In this document: positions 18,375-25,968 of the stretch, in pieces | Numbering within the stretch: the stretch's first letter is position 1 | How the letters are laid out: the number at the start of each line of letters is the position of its first letter | Assembly (NCBI GenBank): GCA_020345785.1 | Contig: CP070771.1 | Location: 5,740,210 to 5,769,274 of the forward strand | Source: Desulfobacterales bacterium | Lineage (GTDB): Bacteria; Desulfobacterota; Desulfobacteria; Desulfobacterales; JAFDCJ01 | Direction: 5' to 3' | DNA: 29,065 nucleotides | Translations under genes and position numbers: made by a program | The notes under the pieces: model-generated | What the model saw: the letters and a program-made list of their open reading frames with translations, nothing else | The model's database searches: none | What the model was told of the DNA's origin: nothing

Positions 18375-18902
18375 TTAATTTTGCTCATAAATTACCAGGG
18401 CTTTCTGAATGGATAGGGTTGCATAACAGGCTCTTTGAGCATGGTCCTCGTGGGCTACCGGAGCTCCAAAAAGGGCCATGACACCGTCGCCGGTGAACTG
18501 GTTGATGGTGCCTTCGTATTTATGGATTTCATCCATCAGAATTGTGAAACATCCGTCCATAAGCTGATGGACTATTTCCGGATCCAGTTTTTCAGCCATA
18601 GCTGTGCAGTTGGCCACATCGGCAAAGATTACGGTGACCAGCTTGCGCTCGCCCTCGATGGAGCTGCGGGTGGTGAGAATTTTATCGGCCAGGAATTTGG
18701 GGGTGTAGGATTCGGGCTGTGAGTAGTCAACGGGAGAAGCATTTGGGGGTCGAATTAAGCTTTTACCGCACTCACCGCAAAACTTAAATTGAGGCAGATT
18801 TAAGAAACTGCATTTCGAACAAATCCTCTCTAACCGGGCTCCACACTGCCCACAAAATTTCATGCCTTCCGGATTTTGAAAGTAGCAATTTAAGCATTGC
18901 AT
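18375..18902 (-). CDS. Zinc ribbon and first half of class III cyclase, upstream part of the frameshifted gene (paralogue C)
   Basis: A 175-codon frame with the same double zinc ribbon as paralogues A and B (Cys 3, 6, 17, 20, 28, 31, 42, 45). The first half of a class III cyclase follows: VIFADVANCTAM with the first metal Asp, and INQFTGDGVMALFG with the second Asp and Gln in the base-specifying position. It stops at TAA 18375-18377, just after YEQN. One extra A in the short A run (T run 18379-18382 on the plus strand) would restore YEQKLNKDFGTEFKMRIG and join it to the frame below. ATG 18902 has GGAGAG about 9 bases upstream. Alone the fragment cannot form a complete catalytic site. It follows the membrane cyclase gene after 47 bases. 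Confidence 0.8.
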   Translation of the reverse strand: MQCLNCYFQNPEGMKFCGQCGARLERICSKCSFLNLPQFKFCGECGKSLIRPPNASPVDYSQPESYTPKFLADKILTTRSSIEGERKLVTVIFADVANCTAMAEKLDPEIVHQLMDGCFTILMDEIHKYEGTINQFTGDGVMALFGAPVAHEDHAQRACYATLSIQKALVIYEQN

Positions 18903-18949
18903 TTAATTTCTCTCCGGTAACGAACAACCGACAACTATCCTTCAACGCA

Positions 18950-20842
18950 TTACTCCAACCCTGCTTTGCGAAGCCCGGCAATGAGTTTGTTGCGATCCTC
19001 TGGAATGCGGAAGACGGATCCGTACGAGTTGAGCTCAAAAAACGGGTAAAGCTTTTTTACAATTTCTGCCGCACGCCTGGCCTTTTCGCTTCGACCGCTC
19101 TGGGCGTAAGCCGCCGCCAGGCCGATATGGTTTCCCGCGAAATCCGGTTTTTGAATCGCTCCGAGTTCCAGCGTCCTGATTGCTTCCTCGTATCGGCCCT
19201 TGAGATAGTAGGCGAGCCCCATGTTCATAAAATCACCGGGTGAATAAACCGGATCAAAGCGCCGAGCGGTTTCGAACAAACGAATGGCATCGTCCGTGCG
19301 GCCTATGTGCAAGAATGTACTGCCAAGATTTTTTATGCTTTCGACATCATTGGGATTGAGTTCAAGTGCCTTTTGATATTCTCTAAATGCCAGATCTATC
19401 TTCATCTCGCGCTTGTATACCGATCCCAAAACCACGTGTGCGACGGCATTGGAGCTGTCAATGCTCAATGCTTTTTGGGCCAGATCGACTGCCTGCTCCA
19501 AGGCGGTGTCTGGAAACTCCGTCCATCCATAAAGCACCGCTGCGGTGTGCGTTTGAGCAAGGGCGGCATACGCTGAAGCATACTGTGAATCCAAATCGAT
19601 TGCTTGGTTGAACAATTTCCGAGCCATTATGTTATCCGAACGCGTATAACGATAATAATGGTGGCGTCCTTTGAGCACATAGTCGTAAGCTTTAAGTTTT
19701 GCTGCATTTACGCGTATGACGCGTGCGCGTTCGGTGGCATCAATTTTTACCGACAGTGCCCGCACAATGGTCTGAATTATTTCATCCTGCAACGCGAAAA
19801 TTTCTTCTAGGGGCCGATGGTAACGTTCGGCCCACAGGTGATGGCCAGTGGCTGGGTCGATCAACTGAACGTTGATACGCACGCTGTCTTTGGCCTTTTG
19901 GACACTGCCCTCCAACAAGTAGCGCACACCGAGATCACGGCCGACGCTCTTCACATTGACCGGCCGGCCTTTGTAGGTGAAAACCGTATTGCTGGCGATG
20001 ACCAACAAATTACCGAATTTCGAGAGATCCGTGATGATGTCATTGGTGATTCCGTCACTGAAGTACTCCTGCTCGACGTCACCGCTAAGATTGGTAAACG
20101 GCAACACCGCGATCGATGGCTTACCGGGCAATGCGGCAGCTATCGTTATTTCGTCTGCCGAATTCTCCACCGCAGCAGGTGACGACCGCCAGTAAAACTT
20201 CCAGACTAAAAATGCTCCGATGGCGGCTAAAAGCAGGGCTAAAGCAAGTTGAGCGGCGCGCCATCGAGCCTTCGGTTTTGTTCTATCCTTGACCTTGGTC
20301 TGCTCTCCGGCTTCGGGCGCCATGATCACGCGGTACACCCGCACCGGCTCGGCGATGTTTTTTACCGTCTGTTCGCCCTGATAATCATACCGAAAGGGCA
20401 GCTTGGTCTTGATATGGTCATAAACCGTGCCGGAGATGCAAATTCCGCCTTCTTCGGCGAGAGCTTCCAAACGGGCGGCGATATTGACACCGTCGCCGTA
20501 AAGTCTTTGATCTTCCTCGATAACATCCCCCAGATTGACGCCGATGCGAAAATTCATTTTGCGGTTCTCAGGCAAAGCGGCATTTCTGGTTTTTATTTCC
20601 TGCTGGAAATCCCAGGCACAGCGCAATGCATCCACCACACTCGAAAATTCCGCCAGAATATTATCTCCCGGCGAGTCCACCAGACGTCCCCGATGCTGCC
20701 GAATAAGGCCGGCCATTACTTCGCGGTATTCGGTCAGGGTCCGGACCGTGGCAGCTTCATCCTCCGACATAAGACGGCTGTAACCCTTGACATCGGCACT
20801 GAGAATGGCGGTCAGTTTGCGTGCAAATTCATTGGTTGTCAT
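18950..20842 (-). CDS. Membrane class III cyclase with TolB-like and TPR domains
   Basis: This 630-residue protein begins with a class III cyclase domain (about 8-175), with metal ligands Asp17 (LSADVKGYS) and Asp60 (DSPGDNILAEF), and Asn120 and Arg124 (GDGVNIAARL). A single membrane segment follows (about 194-216). A TolB/FlgO-like domain comes next (KPSIAVLPFTNLSGD, FSDGITNDIITDL, RYLLEGSVQ), then about five TPR units to the end. The layout is common among adenylate cyclases of soil and marine Proteobacteria: catalytic part inside, TolB/TPR part probably outside the inner membrane. The usual Lys position reads Asp56, as in many members. It differs from the zinc-ribbon paralogues in lacking the ATPase. 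It is the first intact gene of the minus-strand cyclase run. Confidence 0.92.
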   Translation of the reverse strand: MTTNEFARKLTAILSADVKGYSRLMSEDEAATVRTLTEYREVMAGLIRQHRGRLVDSPGDNILAEFSSVVDALRCAWDFQQEIKTRNAALPENRKMNFRIGVNLGDVIEEDQRLYGDGVNIAARLEALAEEGGICISGTVYDHIKTKLPFRYDYQGEQTVKNIAEPVRVYRVIMAPEAGEQTKVKDRTKPKARWRAAQLALALLLAAIGAFLVWKFYWRSSPAAVENSADEITIAAALPGKPSIAVLPFTNLSGDVEQEYFSDGITNDIITDLSKFGNLLVIASNTVFTYKGRPVNVKSVGRDLGVRYLLEGSVQKAKDSVRINVQLIDPATGHHLWAERYHRPLEEIFALQDEIIQTIVRALSVKIDATERARVIRVNAAKLKAYDYVLKGRHHYYRYTRSDNIMARKLFNQAIDLDSQYASAYAALAQTHTAAVLYGWTEFPDTALEQAVDLAQKALSIDSSNAVAHVVLGSVYKREMKIDLAFREYQKALELNPNDVESIKNLGSTFLHIGRTDDAIRLFETARRFDPVYSPGDFMNMGLAYYLKGRYEEAIRTLELGAIQKPDFAGNHIGLAAAYAQSGRSEKARRAAEIVKKLYPFFELNSYGSVFRIPEDRNKLIAGLRKAGLE

Positions 20843-20912
20843 TGATGGCTTTCTTGAAATTTAAGGGGGAACTCCTTCAATGGCAAACAAATGCCACTCT
20901 CCGGGTATCCCT

Positions 20913-21596
20913 TTACATTTCCAATGCCAAAGGAAAGCCCTTTGCGAATTTTCTGACCCGCTCGATTTGATCTGGTCTCAAGCCTCTTGCTGCCAGCATT
21001 TTGAGAGCATCTTCACTAGAAAATTCACCAAGCTTAATCTCTCGAAAAAACTCCGACCATCCCGGGGTGGTGAGCCAAGCCGCGTTAGACGCCTGGCGGC
21101 CGGCGATGATCGTAAATACATTATCCGATAAAAACGGTAGGAATTTCTGGTGCAGCCACGTGTCCATCAACCCAAAGGTTGCATAGGTCTCCAGTGCAAG
21201 CACACTGCGCTGTTTTTTTTCAGCCAGACAATTGAACACCGTATCAAGATTGGACTCAGCTTCAGAAAGGCCCAATTATGATCCAAGGCTGGCCTGGAAG
21301 ACCGTCGGCGTCGGCTCGATTTCGCGGCCGTCCAAAATATAGCACCGAACGTAAGGCCCGCTGTCACGCAACGCCGCCTGTATGAGACGCGATTTGCCTA
21401 TGCCTCCAGGACCGTGAATGAACGCGACCATGAAAGGAAGCTCGGCGGCCGCGATCGCATTTGATATCAAGGCACGTTCCGCCTTTCTTCCGACAAAAGC
21501 ACTTTTTGCGGCTTCAGCGAGCCGCTCGGATATGCTGCGGGTTTTGTTTAACATGCTCACATTTTCGTAAGATTGAGATATTAAGTTTGTCTGCAT
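20913..21596 (-). pseudogene. AAA/STAND ATPase remnant with in-frame stop
   Basis: Two frames in the same register, separated only by TAA at 21276-21278, make one broken ATPase. The first part has FVGRKAERALI and Walker A IHGPGGIGKSRLIQAAL. The second part has a Walker-B-like strand (RSVLALETYATFG), a sensor-like NVFTIIAGRQ, and the LGEFSSEDALKMLAARGL and FAKGFPLALE helices of ATPases that carry DNA-binding or TPR tails. It ends abruptly at TAA 20913 after LALEM, about 230 codons in, where intact relatives go on for hundreds of residues. ATG 21596 has GGAG upstream; the frame is open to 21638. A Gln codon (CAA to TAA) change could explain the internal stop. The missing tail and the stop both argue for a dead gene. 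Confidence 0.8.
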
Positions 21597-21951
21597 TTTC
21601 GTCTCCGCCTTTAAGGAGCTAATTTTCAGAGTCTTCAAGAGATTACGAATTTTTTGCGTTCAAAATTAATGAAACTAAATGGTGGATCCGTGGGCCGGAA
21701 ATTCCGTTTCGTAGTTTGCTCAAGGCATCAGTGGTGAAACCGAATGAAAACAGTGACCAAAGAGAGGGATGCAGGTTTGCGCGGCGCTGGATATCTGGTC
21801 GATCCGACCGCTGGATGTATACCACATAGTGATAGATAGTGTCAAGGATATTAATAGTGGATATATTGTCTAACCATTCAGAAATTCATCTGATATCGTC
21901 AGCTAAGCAGATAGGTGTGAATTTATCGTTGTTTGATGATCAAATAAAATC

Positions 21952-22485
21952 GATTTCTAAAACAAAAGTCTCGGAACGCGGGCCATATATATTAGGGGGA
22001 CGGATGATGGTTATCGGCTATCCATGTTGCCGATGATATTCCCAGACGGGCTGTTCCGCCTTAATTTTCGTATCGCCATACGGCCAGCCGCGAAAGCGGA
22101 AAGGAGCTGTTTCATCCACAGGTGAATCGGGATAGCCGTAAACGTCGGTCGTGCTGATATGGATGAATTTGTTGATCCCTCCTTCCAATGCTGCCTGCAA
22201 AAAATTGCGGGTGCCGACCACATTGGTCTTTTCAAAGTCCTGCCAGCGGCCCCAGTCAGCCGCTAGGGCGGCACAGTGGTACACTTTGTGGATATCCTGG
22301 GCGGCCTTCCTTAACGATTGAATGTCACCAAGGTCGCCGGGACATAATTCGACTCCGAGTTTTGCGAGGTGGTCGGTTTTGCTGGTTGGACGAACTAAGA
22401 CGCGTACCTTTTCACCGCGCCTGACCAGAGCCTCCACCAGATGGCTCCCCCAAAAGCCGCTGCCTCCCGAAACAAGACATTTCAT
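21952..22485 (-). pseudogene. NAD-dependent epimerase/dehydratase, truncated with in-frame stop
   Basis: An extended short-chain dehydrogenase. It has the Rossmann motif VSGGSGFWGSHLVEAL, the NVVGTRNFLQAAL helix, STTDVYG, and the catalytic YGDTK (Tyr and Lys of Y-x3-K). The frame stops at TAG 22018-22020 after 155 codons, yet family similarity continues in the same register (PITIIRPPNIYGPRSE) to about 21952 before it fades. A point change to a stop therefore came with, or was followed by, loss of the C-terminal half that binds the sugar or steroid-type substrate. ATG 22485 has AGGGG upstream. From 21639 to 21951 only a short open frame (21643-21825, minus) without known relatives remains. Confidence 0.82.
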
Positions 22486-22610
22486 TTTTTTAACCCCTTT
22501 TAAACACAGCCAGTAAATTGCGGACGCATGTTTTCAACACACTTGCCTATTTATTGTCACCTATATTAATTAAATTAGCAGTCGGGGAGTTTTTTCGGCA
22601 AAGAGCCTTC

Positions 22611-22711
22611 ATTCCTGCGAAGCATGTGCCGGACTCGATCCGGTAGCAGGAATCCAGAAAATTCAGAACCGAGCAGACTGGACGCCCGCCTGCGCGGGCA
22701 TGACAGAAAAC
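22611..22711. repeat. Composite REP-like element, copy 2
   Basis: An outer inverted repeat ATTCCTGC (22611-22618) / GCAGGAAT (22646-22653) encloses a smaller one, CCGGA (22629-22633) / TCCGG (22639-22643). A second hairpin follows, GCCCGC (22684-22689) / GCGGGC (22694-22699) with a CTGC loop. The last 36 bases match the element at 4073-4108 with four differences. It fills most of the 363-base gap between the epimerase remnant and the antitoxin gene. Confidence 0.7.
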
Positions 22712-22764
22712 ACTCCGATCCCTCAATTAAATTACAGTCTTTTATTGGGGTTTGAAACAGTTTT

Positions 22765-22792
22765 TTGACTCTTACTTAAATTCTGATATAGA
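22765..22792 (+). promoter_or_regulatory. Candidate promoter of the antitoxin gene
   Basis: TTGACT (22765-22770) is followed after 16 bases by TATAGA (22787-22792), preceded by TG one base upstream, which is an extended -10 arrangement. Transcription would start about 50 bases before the ATG at 22849. Confidence 0.45.
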
Positions 22793-22848
22793 CAATTTTC
22801 AACGGTCGCGATACGTTTTACAAAACTGAGGTACAAAAGGATTGTCCA

Positions 22849-23088
22849 ATGCCATTAAGTCTGAGGATTCCACCCGAAAAAGAAAAAATAATCCAAAGAT
22901 TCGCTAAAAAAGCCGGTACAACCAAAACCGCTTTCATTCTCAATGCGGTGGATGAAAAACTGGGGTTAATCAAAACCCGGGAACAATCGATTCACGAGCT
23001 TGCCGGCTGGTTATCCCATGAGGAAGCCAATGAACTGCGCGAAGCACTTGCTGAGTTTGGTCAAATTAGCGAAGGTGACTGGGAATGA
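22849..23088 (+). CDS. Ribbon-helix-helix antitoxin-like protein
   Basis: A 79-residue protein that begins with a short basic beta strand (PLSLRIPPEKE) followed by two helices (KIIQRFAKKAG and TKTAFILNAVDEKLG), the layout of CopG/RHH DNA-binding domains. An acidic C-terminal tail (LREALAEFGQISEGDWE) would wrap a toxin. AAGGA lies 7 bases before the ATG. Its stop overlaps the start of the PIN-domain gene (ATGA), the usual arrangement of type II toxin-antitoxin pairs. The antitoxin is complete while its partner is cut short, so it is now an orphan that may still bind its own promoter. Confidence 0.8.
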   Translation: MPLSLRIPPEKEKIIQRFAKKAGTTKTAFILNAVDEKLGLIKTREQSIHELAGWLSHEEANELREALAEFGQISEGDWE

Positions 23089-23267
23089 AGCTTGTCCTGG
23101 ATACCAATTCTTATTGTGATTATGCCAAGGGCACCCCAAATGTTGTTGATTATTTAGCGACCCACGGCGAGGATATTTTTAACAGATCTATAACACAAAG
23201 AAAGGCATGGTTCATGTTGGGTTTCGGCCAACACTCGGCAGGCCTTGCATCGCAGCCAATTGGGTAG
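23085..23267 (+). pseudogene. PIN-domain (VapC-like) toxin, truncated by a repeat
   Basis: The first 32 residues are a clear PIN-domain start: LVLDTNSYCDYAKG with the first metal-binding Asp, then NVVDYLATHGEDIF. After HGEDIF the sequence leaves the family and the frame runs into a GTTGGGTTTCG/GTAGGTTGGGTT repeat element, stopping at 23267. The other acidic residues needed to cleave RNA are missing, so this toxin should be dead. The coding start overlaps the antitoxin stop by four bases. Confidence 0.78.
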
Positions 23268-23322
23268 GTTGGGTTGAGGTACGAAACCCAACACGACCGT
23301 TTTTGGCTTCAACCCAACCTAC
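23215..23322. repeat. GTAGGTTGGGTT-type palindromic repeat (MITE/REP-like)
   Basis: Two nested perfect inverted repeats interlock here. TGTTGGGTTTCG (23215-23226) pairs with CGAAACCCAACA (23282-23293), and GTAGGTTGGGTTGA (23264-23277) pairs with TCAACCCAACCTAC (23309-23322). This motif is widespread as a small dispersed palindrome in unrelated bacteria. It has no coding capacity and interrupts the VapC-like gene. Confidence 0.75.
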
Positions 23323-23430
23323 GGAAGGTTCCTTCTGCAATTTAGGTGGATGAAGCTTTTTGATTGGTTATAATTCCGATTTTTAATTTAAATTTGACTG
23401 AATAAACATTAGGCTGTTAATGTTTTGATC

Positions 23431-23698
23431 ATGTCAACCGCCAATCCAACAACGGACACCTTACATAAGCTGAGAGACAGATCTTTCCGTGATGTGCTCA
23501 TGCTAGCGGATGACTTTTTTTATGAAAAAAGGAGTTGTTTTTGAAACCATGAGACGCCTGGCGCAACGCCTGCATGCCAAAGGTATTCCTTATGCAGTTA
23601 TCGGAGGCATGGCCCTGGCTGCCCATGGATACGTCAGTACCCAGACAAGACGGAAAAGAATGCCACAAAGGCACCAAGACACGAAACAGAGGCTTTAA
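23431..23698 (+). pseudogene. Nucleotidyltransferase N-terminal remnant
   Basis: From ATG 23431 the frame reads an unfamiliar helical start up to LADDFF. One surplus T in the T run near 23515 shifts it, and the second frame (from 23510) continues with RRLAQRLHAKGIPY and AVIGGMALAAHGY, the opening of minimal nucleotidyltransferases. The catalytic GS and DxD motifs should follow but do not: the protein breaks off at YVSTQT, where a repeat element begins. Such genes often sit in toxin-antitoxin or HEPN/MNT modules, but no HEPN partner is seen. Confidence 0.65.
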
Positions 23699-23737
23699 TT
23701 CAATTTCATCTTTGCCTCTTTGCGTCTTGCTGGCGAA
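23659..23737. repeat. Imperfect palindromic repeat rich in AAAGGCACCAAGACAC
   Basis: GCCACAAAGGCACCAAGACAC (starting at 23662) and the later CTTTGCCTCTTTGCGTCTTG (about 23710-23729) are imperfectly complementary across about 28 bases. This resembles dispersed intergenic repeats of the same wording that I recall from other genomes. It begins right where the nucleotidyltransferase similarity ends. The remaining bases to 23854 hold no gene. Confidence 0.5.
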
Positions 23738-23854
23738 TCCCAGGCGGATCATAAAATGGGAAGAAACTAGTATTACGATTCTAAATATCGACAAGCCAAT
23801 ATTTCAGTGCAAACGTTCCATAGATGAAGATGAGAGGTAGGAAGGGAGGAGCAC

Positions 23855-24271
23855 ATGCCACTTTCAAGGAATGAAATTGAAAAGGCCTTAAAAAAATGGA
23901 ATCTTGCCTGGGACAAGCATGACCTCGAAGGGGTCATGGCCCTCTTTCATGAAGCGGTGGTTTTTGAAAATTGGACGGGCGGAAAAGTCAGAGGAAAACA
24001 GGCGCTCCGGAAAGCATGGCAGCCGTGGTTTGCCAACCACGGGAATTTTCGGTTTGTGGAGGAAGAAACCTTCATCGATGAAAAAGAGCAAAAGGTTCTC
24101 TACCGCTGGCTGCTTGAATGGCCTTCGCTGGAAAGCGGTAATGAAGGCAAGCCTGAAAAACGACGAGGCGTCGATGTGATTCATTTCCAAGACGGTAAAA
24201 TAATAAACAAATTCACCTATTCAAAAACCACTATTGAAATCGATGGCAAAAGGCGATCACTTCACCTTTGA
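23855..24271 (+). CDS. NTF2-like / SnoaL-fold protein
   Basis: A complete 138-residue protein. It has the family's first helix pair (EIEKALKKWNLAWDKHD), LEGVMALFHEAVVFENWTGG, the middle strand and FRFVEEETFIDEKEQKVLYRW, and the end block GVDVIHFQDGKIINKFTYSKTT. The fold binds small molecules or acts in varied enzymes; no specific function can be given. GGGAGGAG lies 5 bases before ATG 23855, a strong ribosome site, so it is likely expressed even though it sits in a zone of broken genes. Confidence 0.85.
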   Translation: MPLSRNEIEKALKKWNLAWDKHDLEGVMALFHEAVVFENWTGGKVRGKQALRKAWQPWFANHGNFRFVEEETFIDEKEQKVLYRWLLEWPSLESGNEGKPEKRRGVDVIHFQDGKIINKFTYSKTTIEIDGKRRSLHL

Positions 24272-24671
24272 AAAGACTAAGGGTCATTCACAGGTAGAAG
24301 AAGCAAAAAAATTATTATTAAAACACAATTGATGCCTCCAACGATCTGCAAAGATCGCTCGGCCTGTAAAGTTTTTATAAATTAAATATTTGAAGCAGGT
24401 TTACAATAATAAGCTTAAATTAAAATTTCACCGTTTCCCCGAGTCTCTGACTTTCCGCTTCGCCGATTCAATCTATTGGCTGGCGATTTTTTTGCCTCCC
24501 TATGTTCGCGGGCCTTTCCGATTTTATTATATGGCCGGTATGCATTCCCAGCCCAAGACCGGCCTCACCCATCAGGTACTGGGCACCGATCTTTTTTAAC
24601 GTTTTCGGCTATTTTTCATTTGGTTGAAAAATAGTCTTGACTATTTTTCAATAAGGTGAAATATTGCCAAT
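24272..24671. other. AT-rich gap with a small GNRA hairpin and the DUF4143 leader
   Basis: About 400 bases without a firm gene. CGATCT-GCAA-AGATCG at 24342-24357 is a perfect 6-bp stem with a GCAA loop, possibly a weak terminator or RNA element. A 69-codon frame at 24390-24599 starts at TTG without a ribosome site and matches no family I know. The right end holds the repeated GACTATTTTTCA sites listed separately. Confidence 0.45.
24608..24651 (+). promoter_or_regulatory. Perfect 13-bp palindrome plus third half-site before the DUF4143 ATPase
   Basis: TTGAAAAATAGTC (24624-24636) and GACTATTTTTCAA (24639-24651) are perfect mirror partners with two bases between. A further near copy, GGCTATTTTTCA, lies at 24608-24619 (11 of 12 bases). 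The palindrome ends 20 bases before the ATG at 24672. It would serve as an operator for a dimeric regulator, or as a strong mRNA hairpin close to the ribosome site. Confidence 0.6.
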
Positions 24672-25892
24672 ATGCTGCCCAGACCTTTATATATCAATAT
24701 TTTTAATGACCTTATTCATGAGAAAAGCATGATTTTTATGGCTGGCCCGCGCCAGGTGGGAAAAACGACCCTGGCGCAAAGTCTGGCTGATTCCTATTCA
24801 AACAATGTTTATTTAAATTGGGATATACTCGCGCATCGGATGCGCTTTATTGAAAATCCCACTTTTTTTGAAGAAATCGAGCGTAAAGATGAATCGATTC
24901 CCCTGGTGGTGCTGGATGAGATCCACAAACACAGAGATTGGAAAAATTACCTTAAAGGCATCTACGATCAATTTCACCGGGAGTATCAATTTCTGGTCTC
25001 CGGAAGCGGTCGCCTCGATATCTATCAGAAGGGGGGCGACTCTTTGGCCGGAAGATATTATTTATTTCATTTGTGGCCCTTTACTATTGCAGAGCTGGGC
25101 GGAGCCAACCGAGCCCACACTGCATTTTTAAAAAGTCCGCTTAAGATCACTATGGAAAAATATGAGCAACTGCAGCAGCTCTGGTCCAATCTGGCAGAAT
25201 TCAGTGGATTCCCGGAACCTTATTTGTCCGGTCGTAAAACCACCTACCGGAGATGGTCTAACAATTATTCACAGCAGCTTATCCGTGAAGATATTCGGGA
25301 CCTCACCGGGTTTAAATCCGTCGGGGATATGGAAACGCTATATTATTTGCTGCCATCGAAAGTTGGAAGTCCTATATCAATTCCCTCTCTATCCCAGACC
25401 TTGAAAGTATCCTACAATACAGTTCGCAACTGGCTAGGAGCGTTCCAAAGATTTTTCCTGATTTTCAGCCTGTCGCCCTGGACGAGAAAAATTTCCAGGG
25501 CGATTTTAAAAGAGCAGAAGGTCTATCTCTGGGATGCCCCCCGCATAAAAGATCCGGCCGCCCGATTTGAAAATATGGTTGCTATGGAACTTTTCCGGGC
25601 GGTATCCATATGGAATGATATGGGTTACGGAAATTTTTCTCTCCATTTTATCAAAAACAAAGAACAGCAGGAGGTTGATTTTCTTCTTGCAAATGACCGG
25701 CAGCCGATTTTGCTGGTTGAGGTCAAGCTTGCTGATGTCCAACCCGCGCCGGCTCTGGTGAAATTCCAGAATGCATTGAAGATTCCGGCCGTCCAACTGG
25801 TAAATCAAGCAGGCGGCTTTCGAAAACTCACCAATAATGACCAGAAAATTTTGATTGCTCCCGCCTGCCAATGGCTCGCCATGCTGCCATAA
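24672..25892 (+). CDS. AAA_14 / DUF4143 ATPase
   Basis: A complete 406-residue ATPase of the AAA_14 plus DUF4143 type, common in bacteria and archaea, whose cellular role is not settled. Walker A GPRQVGKTT spans residues 25-33, Walker B VVLDEIHK 79-86, and the sensor strand FLVSGSGRLD follows near 107. The LAGRYYLFHLWPFTIAEL block is the family hallmark. The C-terminal DUF4143 region includes a winged-helix-like segment (LSQTLKVSYNTVRNWLGAF) and a nuclease-like fold motif (EVDFLL, then LLVEVKL), though catalysis is unproved. AAGGTG lies 13 bases before ATG 24672, a long spacing. A palindromic site immediately precedes the gene. Its stop lies 76 bases from the converging cyclase gene. Confidence 0.92.
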   Translation: MLPRPLYINIFNDLIHEKSMIFMAGPRQVGKTTLAQSLADSYSNNVYLNWDILAHRMRFIENPTFFEEIERKDESIPLVVLDEIHKHRDWKNYLKGIYDQFHREYQFLVSGSGRLDIYQKGGDSLAGRYYLFHLWPFTIAELGGANRAHTAFLKSPLKITMEKYEQLQQLWSNLAEFSGFPEPYLSGRKTTYRRWSNNYSQQLIREDIRDLTGFKSVGDMETLYYLLPSKVGSPISIPSLSQTLKVSYNTVRNWLGAFQRFFLIFSLSPWTRKISRAILKEQKVYLWDAPRIKDPAARFENMVAMELFRAVSIWNDMGYGNFSLHFIKNKEQQEVDFLLANDRQPILLVEVKLADVQPAPALVKFQNALKIPAVQLVNQAGGFRKLTNNDQKILIAPACQWLAMLP

Positions 25893-25968
25893 TTTATCTT
25901 TATTCGAGTGACGGCAAGAAACCGAGTTTACATGTATCATCGGTTCCCCTCTTCCCTGCTTCTCCGGT

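Noticed and set aside
18349..18390. Programmed -1 ribosomal frameshift joining the two halves of paralogue C
   Set aside because: The site (CAAAATT) is not a standard slippery heptamer, and the same gene carries a large tail deletion, so mutation or sequencing error is more likely.
24390..24599. 69-codon plus-strand open frame
   Set aside because: It starts with TTG, lacks a ribosome site and matches nothing I recognise; kept only as a remark on the gap.
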